Shown: positions 10,346 to 23,110, counted from the first letter of the stretch. The stretch is 64,000 nucleotides of DNA from Cotesia glomerata (GCF_020080835.1 NC_058159.1:13269101-13333100), one strand, 5' to 3'. The notes: generated by a model not told the origin, from the sequence alone. Made by a program: numbers and translations.

Positions 10346-12306
10346 AATGGATGGTTTATTCAAATCAAATAATTTGGGTTGTGTATATACAGTCAATCCA
10401 AGGCAAACTGAGTGCTTTTATCTGCGACTATTGTTAGTTAATGTCACCGGACCATTGTCATTTCAAGATATACGGAAGGTAGATGGACAACAGTATCCTA
10501 CGAATAAAGATGCATGCCTTGCTCTAGGCTTGCTAGAAGAAGACAACCATTGGGACAGTATGCTTGCTGAAGCAGCATTAAACTGCACAGGAAAACAAAT
10601 TCGTCTACTATTTGCTATAGTATTGACTACATGTTTCCCGGCCCGAGCACAAATGTTGTGGGATAATCACAAAGATTCAATGACTGATGATATATTGTAT
10701 CGACATCGTACAAGGTGCAACGATCTAGCAATATCATTCAGTGATGCAATGTACAATAAAGCATTGATTGCTATCAAGGATCTTTGCATTGCTATTGCGA
10801 ATTTACCAATCAGTCATTTCGGTATGAGCTCACCGAATCGAAGTGCATCTGATTTACTCAACACAGATATGAATCGTGAACTACAGTACGATACTGTAGA
10901 AATGGCAAGCATTGTTAGTCGCAATGTTCCACTACTAAATGATGAACAAAAAATTATCTACGACCGCATCATGCTGGCAGTTTCGGCAGGACAAGGAGGA
11001 TTCTTTTTTTTAGATGCACCAGGTGGAACTGGCAAAACATTCCTTATTTCGGTACTTCTTGCCGAAATACGATCAAAAAATGGCATCGCATTGACCGTTG
11101 CATCTTCTGGCATTGCAGCTACTTTATTAGATGGAGGCAGAACAGCTCATTCAGCATTTAAGCTGCCGTTGAACATTCAAAATAATCCAGATGCAGTGTG
11201 CAACATAAAAAAAACAATCGTCTATGGCCACAGTGGTGAAACAATGTAAAATTATTATCTGGGATGAATGCACTATGGCACACAAACATTCGCTTGAGGC
11301 ATTGGATAGGACATTAAAGGATATAAAAAACAACGATAAACTATTTGGCGGCACTTTGTTACTCCTTTCAGGTGATTTCAGACAAACACTTCCTGTTATT
11401 CCACGTTCAACGTGGGCTGATGAAATTAACGCTTGCTTAAAATCATCGCGACTATGGCGTAATGTTGAAAAAGTACAACTTACGGTGAACATGCGCGTTC
11501 AAATGCTTCAGGATCCATCCGCCGAAACATTCTCTAAACAACTGTTAGATATTGGCGATGGGAAAGTTGCTGTACATGAAAATACTGGATGCATAAAATT
11601 ACAGATGAACTTCTGCACAATCATCGACTCGCAAAATACTCTTATCGATCACATATTTCCCGACGTACACACACAATATGAAAATCATAAGTGGCTGGCA
11701 GAAAGAGCGATCTTGGCAGCTAAAAATGTGGACGTCAATGGGTTAAATTTAAAAATACAACAGCTGTTGCCTGGGGACTTGGTGTCATACAAATCTATCG
11801 ATGCAGTTTGCGATACCAACCAGATTGTGAATTATCCAATTGAGTTTTTAAATTCATTGGATTTGCCAGGCATGCCACCACATCATTTACAATTAAAGGT
11901 TAGATCTCCGATTATTCTGCTTCGTAACTTAAACCCACCACAGCTATGTAATGGCACACGATTAGTCATTAAAAAATTAATGAAAAACGTTATTGAAGCC
12001 ATCATCTTGAATGGCAAGTTTCAAGGCGAGAATGTGTTGCTGCCACGAATCCCTATGATTCCCACAGATATGCCAATTGAATTCAAACGCACTCAATTCC
12101 CAATTAGATTGGTATTCGCTATGACGATCAATACGTCACAAGGACAAACATTGTCTGTATGTGGCTTAGATTTGGAAACACCGTGCTTTTCTCACGGACA
12201 ACTATATGTAGCATGTTCTCGCGTGGGAAAACCATCCAGTTTGTTTGTGTTGGCTAAAGACGGACTAATCAAGAATATTGTACACTCTATTGCGCTGAGA
12301 GATTAA
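10345..12306 (+). pseudogene. Helitron Pif1-type helicase part, broken
   Basis: Continues the Rep frame with the usual link (VYTVNPRQTECFYLR) and a PIF1 helicase: Walker A APGGTGKTF (about 11025-11050), Walker B IIIWDECTM (about 11247-11273), SGDFRQTLPVI, and the C-terminal YVACSRVG motif near 12210. One frameshift lies at an A run (11209-11216), which has one A too many. Otherwise the frame is open to the TAA at 12304-12306. The helicase would unwind donor DNA during rolling-circle transposition. Confidence 0.88.
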
Positions 12307-12552
12307 TTTTTTTTTTTTCAACTGCCATAATTGATAGTAAAAATATGAATAATTATTTTTGATGTTTAAATAGCTATCAAGGATTGTAATTTAAAATATA
12401 TTCGTTACTTTAATAAAGATTACTTTATTAACCTAAATAAAACATACTTTTATTGTTTATAACGCTTTCGATTATAAATATATCCCCGCACACTTACATA
12501 AGATAGTTCTTTTCATTGAATTAAAAAAATGTTTTCTTGAAATAACATACAT

Positions 12553-12580
12553 GGCAAAACAACGTTTGCCGGGTCAGCTT
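12553..12580 (+). other. Helitron 3' terminal hairpin
   Basis: GGCAAA...TTTGCC forms a 6-bp stem with a 6-base loop, then GGGTCAGCTTA. Helitrons end in a hairpin followed shortly by CTAG or CTRR; here the expected CTAG reads CTTA, so the last bases are mutated or lost. Confidence 0.6.
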
Positions 12581-12591
12581 ACGCTCATATA

Positions 12592-12594
<3 letters not shown>

Positions 12595-12683
<89 letters not shown>
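12595..12683. repeat. (TA)n microsatellite
   Basis: About 88 bases of pure TA repeat between the Helitron end and the satellite-bearing element. A shorter TA run lies on the other side of that element (19061-19080), suggesting the element entered a TA tract. Confidence 0.95.
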
Positions 12684-12686
<3 letters not shown>

Positions 12687-15425
12687 TAATACGGGCTTCG
12701 GGGACTTCAAGATGGCGGGTGAGATTAATGTATATCTAGATTCTAATTAATGTCCTGATGTATACATTCCTAATTAAATTCTAATTATTAAAATATTTAT
12801 TTAGATATTGCAACTTTTATATATATATCTGATTTTGAGAACCATCCACTATATATCTTTGGTCCTGAGGACCTTCTACTAAATATCTTTGATTTTGAGG
12901 ACATTTAAAAAAAAAAAATATTCGAATCCAAAGAATTAAAATTCGTATATAAATTACTTTGTTTTTATTTAATTTATCCTTAGACAATCATAATAACTGA
13001 TTGGAAAACTTTGTGCTGTTAAAATATTATCTCTGCGTAATGAGAAAAATATTTGAATCCGAATTATGTATAGAGTGCATTTATTGCAATACGTAGGATG
13101 TATGAAATTGTTAAATTCGGAAATTTCAATCCGTATAATTTGTGATTAAAGCATCAGATAAAAACCATTTCGGTTTTATGCTTGTATTTATACAGGAATA
13201 AGGGAGTATAAGAGAAATAAATATATAAATTGGAAGACCTTACGTATACATGCCTCAGATTAAGGTCCTATACGGTCAAATAGATATGATTTTTGAAAAA
13301 AGATTCACTAATTGATTAATGAAGGATGATTAAATAACTTTTAAGTTGAAATGATTGGTTCTGAGCACAAAGCTCGAAATTTCCTCATATTCTTGGTCGG
13401 TAATTAGTAGATTAATGAGCGATACATATCGAATTTTGAAGACCTCTGCTGATATATAATTAAGTTCGAGGACCAATGCATTCATATATATCTGGGTTCT
13501 GGGACAAGTTTTCTAGATATGAGGTCTAAGTGTAAAAAGATGCATACTTGGACTCAAGAGATGATTCTCACATTGATACAATTATCAGACAGATCACGTA
13601 ATCAGGATACTTGTTAGAAAATAAGTGTGTTGACTAAATCTATGTGATCTTTTAATTGAATTCTCAAACGTAATCTCTCGAAAAATTTTACCACCCGAAT
13701 CGTAAACAGCGCACTCAGGAAATTATCTGGTGTTGATTAGAAATGGATCATTTAATGACTATTGATTTGAAATGATGATTTCTAATTTTAAGAATTTTGA
13801 ATTGGCACGTTTTCTCAGTCGATAATTATAAGTCTCTTGCGCGATATATATCTGATTTCAGAGACCTCCGCTGATAAAGAGTTGAGTTCGAGGACCAATA
13901 CATTTATATATATCTGGGTTCGGGGACGATTCGTTAATCGATATATATTCACTATCAGGGACCTGATTCCAGATGGTAATGTCTACGTGCACGAAATTGG
14001 CAACGCTATTTCTGACAAATTTACATTTGAATAATTAATACAAAATGAACAATACATTTGTACGAAATTCTTTCAAATTTTTTTGACCAGTTTTATATTT
14101 TTTATAAGTTTTTTTCGACTTTACTAGATATAAGGTCTGAGTGTAAAAAGATGCATACTTGGGCTCGACAGATAATTATCACATTGATACAATTATCAGG
14201 TAGATCACGTAATCGGGATATTCGTTGAAAAATGTGTTTTTTCACTCAATCTAGGTAAACATATAATCAAATCCGTAAACGTCAACTCTTGTAAAATTTT
14301 ACCACTCGAATCGTAAATAGTGTACTCAGGAAATTATCTAGTATTGTTAAGAAGTGGATGATTGAATGACTTTCAATTTGAAATGATTCGTTCTAAGCTT
14401 GAGAATTTGAAATTGGCACGTTTTCTCAGTCGGTAATCATTCGTCTCTTGCGAGATATATATCTGATTTCAGAGACCTCCGCTGATATATAGTTGAGTTC
14501 GAGGACCAATAATTTATATATATCTGGGTTCGGGGACGATTCGTTAATCGATATATATTCACTATCGGGGACCTGATTCCAGATGGTAATGTCTACGTGC
14601 ACAAAATTGGCAACGCTATTTCTGAGAAATTTCCATTTGAATAATTAAAACAAAATGGACAATACATTTGTACGGAATTGTTTCAAGATTTTTGACCAGT
14701 ATTATATTTCTTTTAAGTTTTTTTTCGAGTTTACTAGATATAAGGTCTGAGTGGAAAAAGATGCATACTTGGGCTCGACAAATAATTCTCACATTGACAA
14801 AATTGTCAAGTAGATCACGTAATCGGGATATTCATTAAAAAAATGTGATCTTTCATTCAATCTAAGTAAACTTATAATCAAATCCGTAAACGTCAACTCT
14901 TGTAAAATTTTACCACTCGAATCGTAAATAGTGTACTCAGGAAATTATCTAGTATTGTTATGAAGTGGATGATTGAATGACTTTCAATTTGAAATGATTA
15001 GTTCCAAGCTTCAAAATTTGAAATTGCCACGTTTTCTCAGTCGGTAATCATTCGTCTCTTGCGAGATATATATCTGATTTCAGAGACCTCCGCTGATATA
15101 TAGTTGAGTTCGAGGACCAATAATTTATATATATCTGGGTTCGGGGACGATTCGTTAATCGATATATATTCACTATCAGGGACCTGATTCCAGATGGTAA
15201 TATCCACGCGCACAAAATTGGCAACGCTATTTCTGAGAAATTTCCATTTGAATAATTAAAACAAAATGAACAATACATTTGTACAAAATTGTTTCAAGTT
15301 TTTTTTAACAGTTTTTATATTTTTTTTTAGTTTTTTTTTCGAGTTTACTAGATATAAGGTCTGAGTGGAAAAAGATGCATACTTGGGCTCGACAGATAAT
15401 TCTCACATTGACACAATTATCAAGT

Positions 15426-17107
15426 CCCTGGCGGTTTCATGCTTACGGTAAATCCGCGGTGACTCCATAGTGAAAAGATGGTCGATTCACGGTCGTTTCA
15501 CGTGACGGCTATTTCACTATCTAGTTAGGGTTGTAGTACGGTGAAATCACTGTCGAAAAACAGTATATTCGTTCTATTGCGTCACTAACTACGGATAGTA
15601 GATAAATGTTGACTTATCAGCAGTTCTATGGTGAAAAGACCGTTTCTAATTCGTGGAACTTTAGCATTTCTGTTGTCAGTATGGCGTGCTTCTACTGCGG
15701 AAAAATGATTTTTTCAAAGTGAACACCTCATAAACTCATAGTGATATCACTGTGGACCTACTATGGTTCGATGATCGTTCGACCGTCAACTCACGGTAAA
15801 ATAAACTTCTTTTCACGGTATATACTCGTTCGTTTTCTTCCGGACAAATGATGTAAATGCTGTTCAATTATTATTTTATAAACAGTGTAGAGTGCTGAAC
15901 TCTATTGATATTTCACATTAAATTTAGTTATTTGTAGTTAATTTTTCAGAATAAAAAATTTTTTTAAATAAACGCTTTAAAAAATTTCATTTACAAATTA
16001 ATATTTTTTCGCTCGATTAAAAAAAAATAACACGTCACTTATCACGGTGATAATAAATTCAAAAGAATCCATGTATATCATCAATGCAAGGCCACAGTTT
16101 ATTTCAAATAACTGTTCAGAAATATATTTAAAAAATGTCAGCGTTAAAAGCTGAAAAACATAATAACTTACAGAGTGATGAAAAAATATTTATTTTTTGA
16201 CACTATTCGACAGTTAATAAATTTAATAATCACATCAATATTTATATGACAAACACAAATGAAGGAAAGCTTATGAAATAAAAAATTTTAATTATATGTT
16301 TTTTTACAGAATCAGGATATTTCAAGATACCATGAAAAACGTCCTTAATTATAATGGTATAAATATAAAAGAAAATTTCATCAACTTTTAATTAAAAACT
16401 GCCTGCCCCTGTCTAAAAATATTCATTCAAACTCACTACCATTTAGTAGACAGTCCCATGGCTAAGCGGTACAACGCTCGTCATGCTTGCTTGAGACTGG
16501 TGAGGCGTGGGTACGAGTCCCGGTGTGAGCTGAAATTTAATTTTCAGTGAACATCAGTGCTCATAACTCACGCCGGGTTGTACAGGCTTAGTAGTGTATC
16601 AATGAGTTAGTAATTAATAAGTTAAAAAAAAATCCGTAAATACTACTTAAAATTATTATTGTCCTAAAAATACTAAATTTTTCATTTTGGAGAATTTTAG
16701 CATTTTCAAATGGGATTTTTTATGAGTAGGTTATACAAAGGCGGTCAAAGGAGCGTTATTCGACAAAGGAAGGAACGTGAAACGACGGTGAAACGACAGT
16801 GAAACGACTTTGGATTCACTCCTATTTTACTGTGTAACAACAGTGCTTTGACTGTCGAATAACTATACATTTATAAATTTTTTACTATGGTTTCACTCCA
16901 TAGTTGCCATATAAAAATGTCATTTGAACCATTTTACCAAGGTCTAATAATCTGATATATACCATATTTTAACAGTAGTGAAATGAAACAAAGTCACCAA
17001 TGTTTCACCGTGAAATTACTACTGTAATACTAAGTTCTCACTGTTGACCATAGAGGGAACTACCGACTTTCCATAGTATTTTCACCGTGACCACAAAACC
17101 GCCAGGG
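15426..17107. mobile_element. non-autonomous DNA transposon, CCCTGGCGG ends, copy 1
   Basis: 1682 bp. Ends CCCTGGCGGTTT...AAACCGCCAGGG, flanked by GT at 15424-15425 and 17108-17109. Neighbouring satellite monomers carry the empty site ATCAAGTAGATCACG, so exactly 2 bp were duplicated. About 400 bases at each end are dense in ACGGTGAAA / TTTCACCGT words, like subterminal transposase sites. The middle is AT-rich and holds a tRNA-like segment. No coding frame. Superfamily not assigned. Confidence 0.85.
16447..16531 (+). repeat. tRNA-like (SINE-head-like) segment inside the transposon
   Basis: Contains an A-box-like TGGCTAAGCGGT and a B-box-like GGGTACGAGTCCC about 50 bases apart, the spacing of a long-variable-arm tRNA (Leu/Ser type). 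The acceptor stem does not pair well, so this is a tRNA-derived sequence, not a tRNA gene. Confidence 0.5.
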
Positions 17108-18920
17108 GTAGATCACGTAATCGAGATATTCATTGAAAAATGTGATTTTTCATTCAATCTAAGTAAACATATAGTCAAATCCGTAAACGTAAACTCTTGT
17201 AAAATTTTACCACTCGAATCGTAAATAGTGTACTCAGGAAATTATCTAGTATTGTTTAGAAGTTGATGATTGAATGACTTTTAATTTGAAATGATTATAG
17301 TTCCACGCTTCAAAATTTGAAATTGCCACGTTTTCTCAGTCGGTAATCATTCGTCTCTTGCGAGATATATATCTGATTTCAGAGACCTCCGCTGATATAT
17401 AGTTGAGTTCGAGGACCAATAATTTATATATATCTGGGTTCGGGGACGATTCGTTAATCGATATATATTCACTATCGGGGACCTGATTCTAGATGGTAAT
17501 GTCTACGTGCACAAAATTGGCAACGTTATTTCTGAGAAATTTCCATTTGAATAATTAAAACAAAATGAACAATACATCTGTACGAAATTGTTTCAAGTTT
17601 TCTTTAACAGTTTTATATTTTTTTTTAATTTTCTTTCGAGTTTACTAGATATAAGGTCTGAGTGGAAAAAGATGCATACTTGTGCTCGACAGATAATTCT
17701 CACATTGACACAATTATCAAGTAGATCACGTAATCGAGATATTCATTGAAAAATGTGATTTTTCATTCAATCTAAGTAAACATATAATCAAATCCGTAAA
17801 CGTAAACTCTTGTAAAATTTTCCCACTCGAATCGTAAATAGTGTACTCAGGAAATTATCTAGTATTGTTTAGAAGTTGATGATTGAATGACTTTTAATTT
17901 GAAATGATTAGTTCCAAGCTTAAAAATTTGAAATTGCCACGTTTTCTCAGTCAGTAATCATTCGTCTCTTGCGAGATATATATCTGATTTCAGAGACCTC
18001 CGCTGATATATAGTTGAGTTCGAGGACCCATAATTTATATATATCTGGGTTCGGGGATGATTCGTTAATCGATATATATTCACTATCAGGCACTTGATTC
18101 TATATGATAATGTCCACGTGCACAAAATTGGCAACGTTCTTCTTGAGAAATATCCTCTCAACTAATTCATACAATTATTATCTATTTGTCGATGAGAGTT
18201 TCTCTTATTTCCGCAAATTCTAAAATTTTGATTGTACGATTAAATTTTGTATGATTTTTGGTTTTGAAATATATTTCTATCTTACATTATTAACGACTAG
18301 GACTGTTACTATTTTATCAATTTTCACAACTAAGACTGTTACTTTCTTATTTATTATTTTTCATCAAGTTTTTATCAAGTTTTAAATTTCAAAATCCTTT
18401 ATTTCGAATTCTAATGAAATTCAACAACTAAGTTTTTAAATATTACAATTTTTTCTCAACTACTTATGATCTGAATTAAAAAAAAAAAAAAAAAAAAAAG
18501 AAATGAAATAGCAAAGCATCAAATTTTATGAAAACATGAAAATTTTATAAAAATTATAATAATTAAACGTCGCAAAATTAAAGATCCATTTTCAAAGAGT
18601 TTTTCTTAATGGAAGAAAAATAAATCTTCAAAGAAACAAACCACTTAGTTTATTGATATTCTGAGAAAATTCAAAAAGAATTTGAGAAAAATTCTAGTGA
18701 GTTAAAACCATATCATAAGTTGATAATTTTTAAATATTTTTAGGAATTACTCTGAAATTGTTCATAATCTCTTGATAAAATAAAAGCTTGTAGATTTTAA
18801 TTTTATAAGACTATGTGATGAGACTCGATAAGCCTTAACAGATAATAATCACCTCAATTCACAAGTAAACGGTTTTGTCTTAAGTAAATATTGAAGTCCT
18901 CGAAGTCCGTATTAAACATA

Positions 18921-19595
18921 TTTTCCTAATTCGGCTTCGGGTACGGTCCTCGAAGCCCGTGATAATCGTGATCGTCTTTGGGTACCGTCCTCGTAGCCGA
19001 AAAATGTCCCCGAAGACCGATATATATATGCGAAATCGTCCTCGTTTACCGTATTAAACATATATATATATATATATATAATGTTTCGAAAGTTTCGTGA
19101 ATGAGGACCAATGCAATAATTAGATTTCTATGAAATCTACTAAAAAGTTAAATTTCATTATGAAAAATAATCATTATATCGACTTTCTAATTAGCAAATT
19201 GTCTAACTCCATTTTAGAGAATCTTCCATTTGTATGAAAAAACAATTGATTAAAAATTTAATATCACTTTAAAAAACCATTTAATATCATTAATATCTAA
19301 TAGAGGTATAATATTTTGGTTTGGATCATCGAAATAATTTATAATTGAACTATTGTTGTATAAAAATGTTAAAAAATTACCCTCTAAAAAAATAAGGAGT
19401 TAGACAAATTGCTAATTAGACCATCGATATATAAATTGATTAAGCTCTATGTTTTTAATTTCCCGCTATGAAATCAATGTTTTTTTTTTCATAATAGAAA
19501 CTATAATTCGAAAAAAAAAATTTTTAATCAACAAATTTTTTTTTTGTTCAACTGATTTATTTGTAAGTGCGCACGTGGTATTAACTAAACTTAAG
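18921..19595. other. AT-rich stretch, no gene
   Basis: Begins with degenerate copies of the CGAAGTCC end motif and a short TA run, then plain AT-rich sequence. A lone AATTTCCCGCTATGAAA at about 19470 resembles the end of the CA-containing repeat family found further right. Confidence 0.4.
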
Positions 19596-20149
19596 CACGC
19601 AGAAAAAAATTTTGTTAAAATAACTTAAGATATGTTCTAGTAACAAATGCATTTGTTAACATAGGGATAACAAATTATATGTTAAAATAACAAAATTTAG
19701 GTTATAGCAATTTATTAATACGTTATAACAACAAAACAATTTGGTTACTATAGCAAAATCTTTAAGTAGATTCGACCAAATAATTCAGTTAGTATAACAA
19801 ATTTTTTTGTTGAAACAGCAAAATTATTCTATTAAAATAACAAATAAATTTACATTAAATAATACATTAAATTTTATAAGAATCCATAATTTAAAAATAT
19901 GCTATAATCAGTGATATCTGATTTGGAAAATTTTTTGGCAACAAATTAGTTTTGTTATTGCAATAAAATGATTTCGTTAGGACAACAAATTGATTTGGTG
20001 ATTTAACAGACTGGTTTGTTAGTACAACTTGAAACATTTTGTTAATGCGATTAATGGATTTGTTACTATAACTAAACTCATTTGTTACCAGAACATATTT
20101 TTTAGTTATCCCGTCTTTTGTTATTTCAACAAAATCATTTTTATGCGTG
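19596..20149. mobile_element. MITE with CACG-AAAAA-TTTTG ends
   Basis: 554 bp. Left end CACGCAGAAAAAAATTTTG is mirrored at the right end (CAAAATCATTTTTATGCGTG), about 28 bases per arm. The inside consists of degenerate AACAAATTTGTTA-type repeats. A clean target duplication is not visible. The ends resemble those of the TA-flanked element at 33297-34391. Confidence 0.75.
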
Positions 20150-20381
20150 AGTTTAGTTTTAAACTAAACTTAAATTAATTTTTTGCAATTAAAAATAATA
20201 TTTTAAATAAGGTAGTTGGGCTTAAAAATATTTAGTTTACTTTTAAATGTGGATACAAGATTCAAAATAGAAAAACTCATTTCTAATGTAGTAATTGGGA
20301 TTCTAAAATTTATTTTTATTTTTTCATAATATTTGTGATTAAATTTTTCTGAATTATAAAATAAAAATTTTTTCTTGAATA

Positions 20382-20553
20382 CAGTAAAACCTCGTTAACA
20401 CGAACCCTTATAACACGAATTTCGCTTTATCACGAATAAAAGGTTTGGTCCCTTGAAAATAACATGGGCTTGTGTTAACGGATAACACGAATTTCGTTAT
20501 AACGAGAACAAATTCTCTAGTCCTGTCGAATTCGTGTTAACGAGGTTTTACTG
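20382..20553. mobile_element. pogo/Tigger-like MITE
   Basis: 172 bp with near-perfect 24-base inverted ends CAGTAAAACCTCGTTAACAC, flanked by TA on both sides. The CAGT...AACCTCG terminus and TA duplication are typical of the pogo/Tigger branch of Tc1/mariner. AACACGAATTTCG repeats inside. No coding capacity. Confidence 0.85.
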
Positions 20554-20827
20554 TATTTAAATTGTGCAGATTTGAGTAATCAATTATTTTGAAAATTATA
20601 TAATCAAAAAAATAATTTTTTAATTATTTAAATAATTTTGATTCAATTTGAATTAGTTGACAGAGATTTTTAATCGTATAAAATTGATTAATTTGAAAAT
20701 GATAGAGAAATTTCATGATAAATTACTACACTTAATTTTTTTTTTTTCCATCAAAGATTTATAAATTTGAAAAATAAAAAACATTTAATTGAATTTTACT
20801 TTTAAAGCTCCAGCGAACTAGTCCTTG

Positions 20828-21065
20828 TAGCCGAGCGGCTAACGTGCTTGACTTCGAACTACGGGTAATGGCCAGGCATGGGTTCGAGTAACACCATGGT
20901 CGAATAATTTTCGCTATGCGCCAGGTTAATTTTCGATTGTCTTGTTATGCTTCCATCTAGTGGATGTTGTTTTTATTTATTGAAAACTTTACTTACTGTA
21001 GTTCTTTCGCCCGGGAGTATTAAAATACTCGGTTTCAGCGCGGGAAAGGAGTCATTTTAAATAAA
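20828..21065 (+). repeat. tRNA-headed SINE-like sequence
   Basis: Head with A-box-like TAGCCGAGCGGCTAA and B-box-like GGGTTCGAGTAAC, type-II (Leu/Ser) spacing, then an unrelated body ending in an AT-rich tail. Target duplications were not resolved, so the right edge is approximate. Confidence 0.5.
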
Positions 21066-21586
21066 AGAATTCTATTTAGACGTTATTTAATTTTGATCAA
21101 AATTATTTAGTTGGTTTCAATTTATTATTCAAGTTGACAAAATATTAAAAAGCTTCAAAATATAAAATTGAGGTTTACAATGACGTGATCTTAGCAATCT
21201 AAGCTCTCGGTGAGAAGTGTCGTTACATAGTTTTTCCGAAGAGCTTCAAACTCCGTTCTTCTCCCACCATAACTTCCATACATACATCCACTCTAAGGAA
21301 TACATAAGCACACACATTTTCTACTACATATAAATGATCCTTATACACTAACATGTATTTTCTCTATATCTATATATATTTATTTCAGCCTATCGGCCTG
21401 AAAGTTAGACTTCACTAATATACACTTTTAGCAATACAGTCATTATGTTTATTTAACTATTTTTATTAATTTAACAGACCCTTTTTAAAATCTATTTATA
21501 ATAAAAATTAACTTATAATTAACTTGAAATTAAATTACAATAAAAATTATAATAAACTATAACATGAAAATATATATATTATATTG

Positions 21587-22083
21587 AGAGCGGCATGATG
21601 GCCGAGCGGGTTAAGTCATTATCCCATTAGTTCGCTCGCACATCATGCCGTGAGGCGAGGGTTCGAGCCCCGACGGTTGTTCGAATAGTTCCAACACCAA
21701 CCGTCGGGGGTCGCTCCGGTAGCCGAACTGTACTGGCATGGGTTTTTTCTGTGGTTTCCCCATCGCCACTATTCCAACAACCGATAGAAAGGGGTGAGGA
21801 ATAGGGTAAATACAGTACAGAAAGCACAAGTCGGTCCACAGCCGCGTGATAATAATAAAGAGTTAAGTATACAAATGTGCGAAAAATAAGGTTGATTATG
21901 TAGTGAAAATACAGGAGTGAAAAGAGGATTCGCTGGGGTCCAAAAAAGCGTTGAATAAACAAGGACAGTATAAAAACACAAGACGGTGGCGCACTCGCGG
22001 AATGCGACAGCTACCATCTACCCAGCCTTGTAAAAACCAAGAACGGTATACAAGTAAAAATCGAAATAAATAAAAATAAAAAT
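21587..22083 (+). mobile_element. SINE with tRNA(Ser/Leu)-type head and intact target duplication
   Basis: 497 bp. The 20-base string AAAATATATATATTATATTG stands immediately before (21567-21586) and after (22084-22103) the element with no mismatch. The head has A-box TGGCCGAGCGGGTTAAG and B-box GGGTTCGAGCCCC, so Pol III transcription is plausible. The body includes an inverted pair around CCGACGGTTG...CAACCGTCGG, and the tail is ATAAA repeats. It would move using a LINE reverse transcriptase. Open frames on the minus strand are incidental. Confidence 0.88.
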
Positions 22084-22369
22084 AAAATATATATATTATA
22101 TTGTTTATAATATGTTGGATTAATGTTTGAGTTTGACTAATTAATAACTTGAATTAAATATTATTTCTATTATTTTACAACCGGATTTTCTAATAAAATT
22201 ATAAGTCAATTTAATTATCATGTATAAAAGAATAGACATTATCGTTTAATTATAAATTAAATAAGAATTATTAATTATAAATTAAATACAAAATAATAAT
22301 TATTAATTATTTTAACTTAATTTTGCTTAACTACAATATTATATAAAGTTAGATTTTAACAGTAAATGT

Positions 22370-23110
22370 TATTTAACAATCTTATTTTTGTTTAGTTACA
22401 TATGGTTTTGTATTATTCTTTGTTACTTTAGAACAAGGGTCTATTGAATTGCACACGTGTCTTTTACGATTTTTCCTCATAGGGTTTTAAGTTCCATGTG
22501 GCGAGAAATAGTCCTTGAATTATACAAGTACTTTTTATGGGTTTCGAGAATTCGGTTACAATGTCCTTTTGTACCGAAATATGTTTTTTTATTTTATTTT
22601 ATTTTATTTTGTAAATAAAACAGAGTTAACTAAAAGATGTTTATTACAACTGGTAAGAGTAAAAGCATTAAATAAATGATTTGAATATTTACTTCGAATA
22701 TAAAATTTAACTAATTTTAATCATTTAATATTTATTAATTTGAATATTTCATTTGAATTCACGCTCTCATAATAGATAGCGTTCTAATAACAGGTAGCGT
22801 CACCTGCTGGATGCACTAGGTGCATTACAGTCTTCGACTGTGGGGACTCGGCTCATTGCCGAACATTGGCTGTACATGATATTNNNNNNNNNNNNNNNNN
22901 NNNNNNNNNNNNNNNNNNNNNNNNNNNNNNNNNNNNNNNNNNNNNNNNNNNNNNNNNNNNNNNNNNNNNNNNNNNNNNNNNNNCTTGAGACTCTGAGGAA
23001 AAGTTATAAATGACACGCGTGTGATAAAAATTCTATGATCCCTTGTTTCAACGACTAAATAATTATGTAACCAATATGTAACTAAAAATAAGATTGTTGA
23101 ATAATATATT
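22370..23110. repeat. inverted repeat straddling an assembly gap
   Basis: About 120 bases at 22370-22492 (AACAATCTTATTTTTGTTTA ... ACACGTGTC ... TTTCCTCATAGG) reappear inverted at 22983-23105. The middle holds a GC-rich patch and the 100-N gap. It is probably a foldback element; the fold may be why the assembly broke. Confidence 0.65.
22884..22983. other. assembly gap, 100 N
   Basis: Exactly 100 N, a conventional placeholder, so the true length is unknown. Confidence 0.99.

Larger units (their letters stand above)
7817..12580 (+). mobile_element. Helitron, autonomous type, decayed
   Basis: One continuous Helitron coding region (Rep endonuclease then Pif1-type helicase) broken by four lesions, followed by an AT-rich tail and a terminal hairpin at 12553-12570. 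Helitrons move by rolling-circle replication and insert between A and T without target duplication, so the ends must be judged from termini alone. The 3' end looks credible. The 5' end is not placed and should lie upstream of 7817. Confidence 0.88.
13380..18150. repeat. satellite-like tandem array, about 606-bp monomer
   Basis: The marker string GAGACCTCCGCTGAT recurs at 13861, 14472, 15082, 17392 and 17992: spacings 611, 610, about 626 after removing the inserted transposon, and 600. A shortened, diverged unit lies at 13438. Monomers share TTTTCTCAGTCGGTAAT, ATATATCTGGGTTCGGGGA and GATCACGTAATCG blocks. Short open frames here are chance. Units to the right are more alike than the leftmost one. 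Confidence 0.9.
12681..18920. mobile_element. TIR-bounded segment carrying a satellite array
   Basis: Left end TGTTTAATACGGGCTTCGG and onward (12683-12711) is matched in inverted orientation at 18891-18920 with about two mismatches in 31 bases. A further partial copy of the end (CCGTATTAAACATATA) lies at 19049-19066. Motifs like CGGGGAC, GAGGACC and GTCCTCGAAG recur throughout. No open frame of note. It reads as a large non-autonomous element whose middle has expanded into a tandem array. The superfamily is not known, and the target duplication is hidden in TA repeats. Confidence 0.6.

Noticed and set aside
13837..18161. Short open frames in the satellite (13837-14034, 15048-15278, 17958-18161) with similar peptides
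   Set aside because: Their similarity comes only from the tandem DNA repeat; they lie on opposite strands in different monomers and have no protein features.
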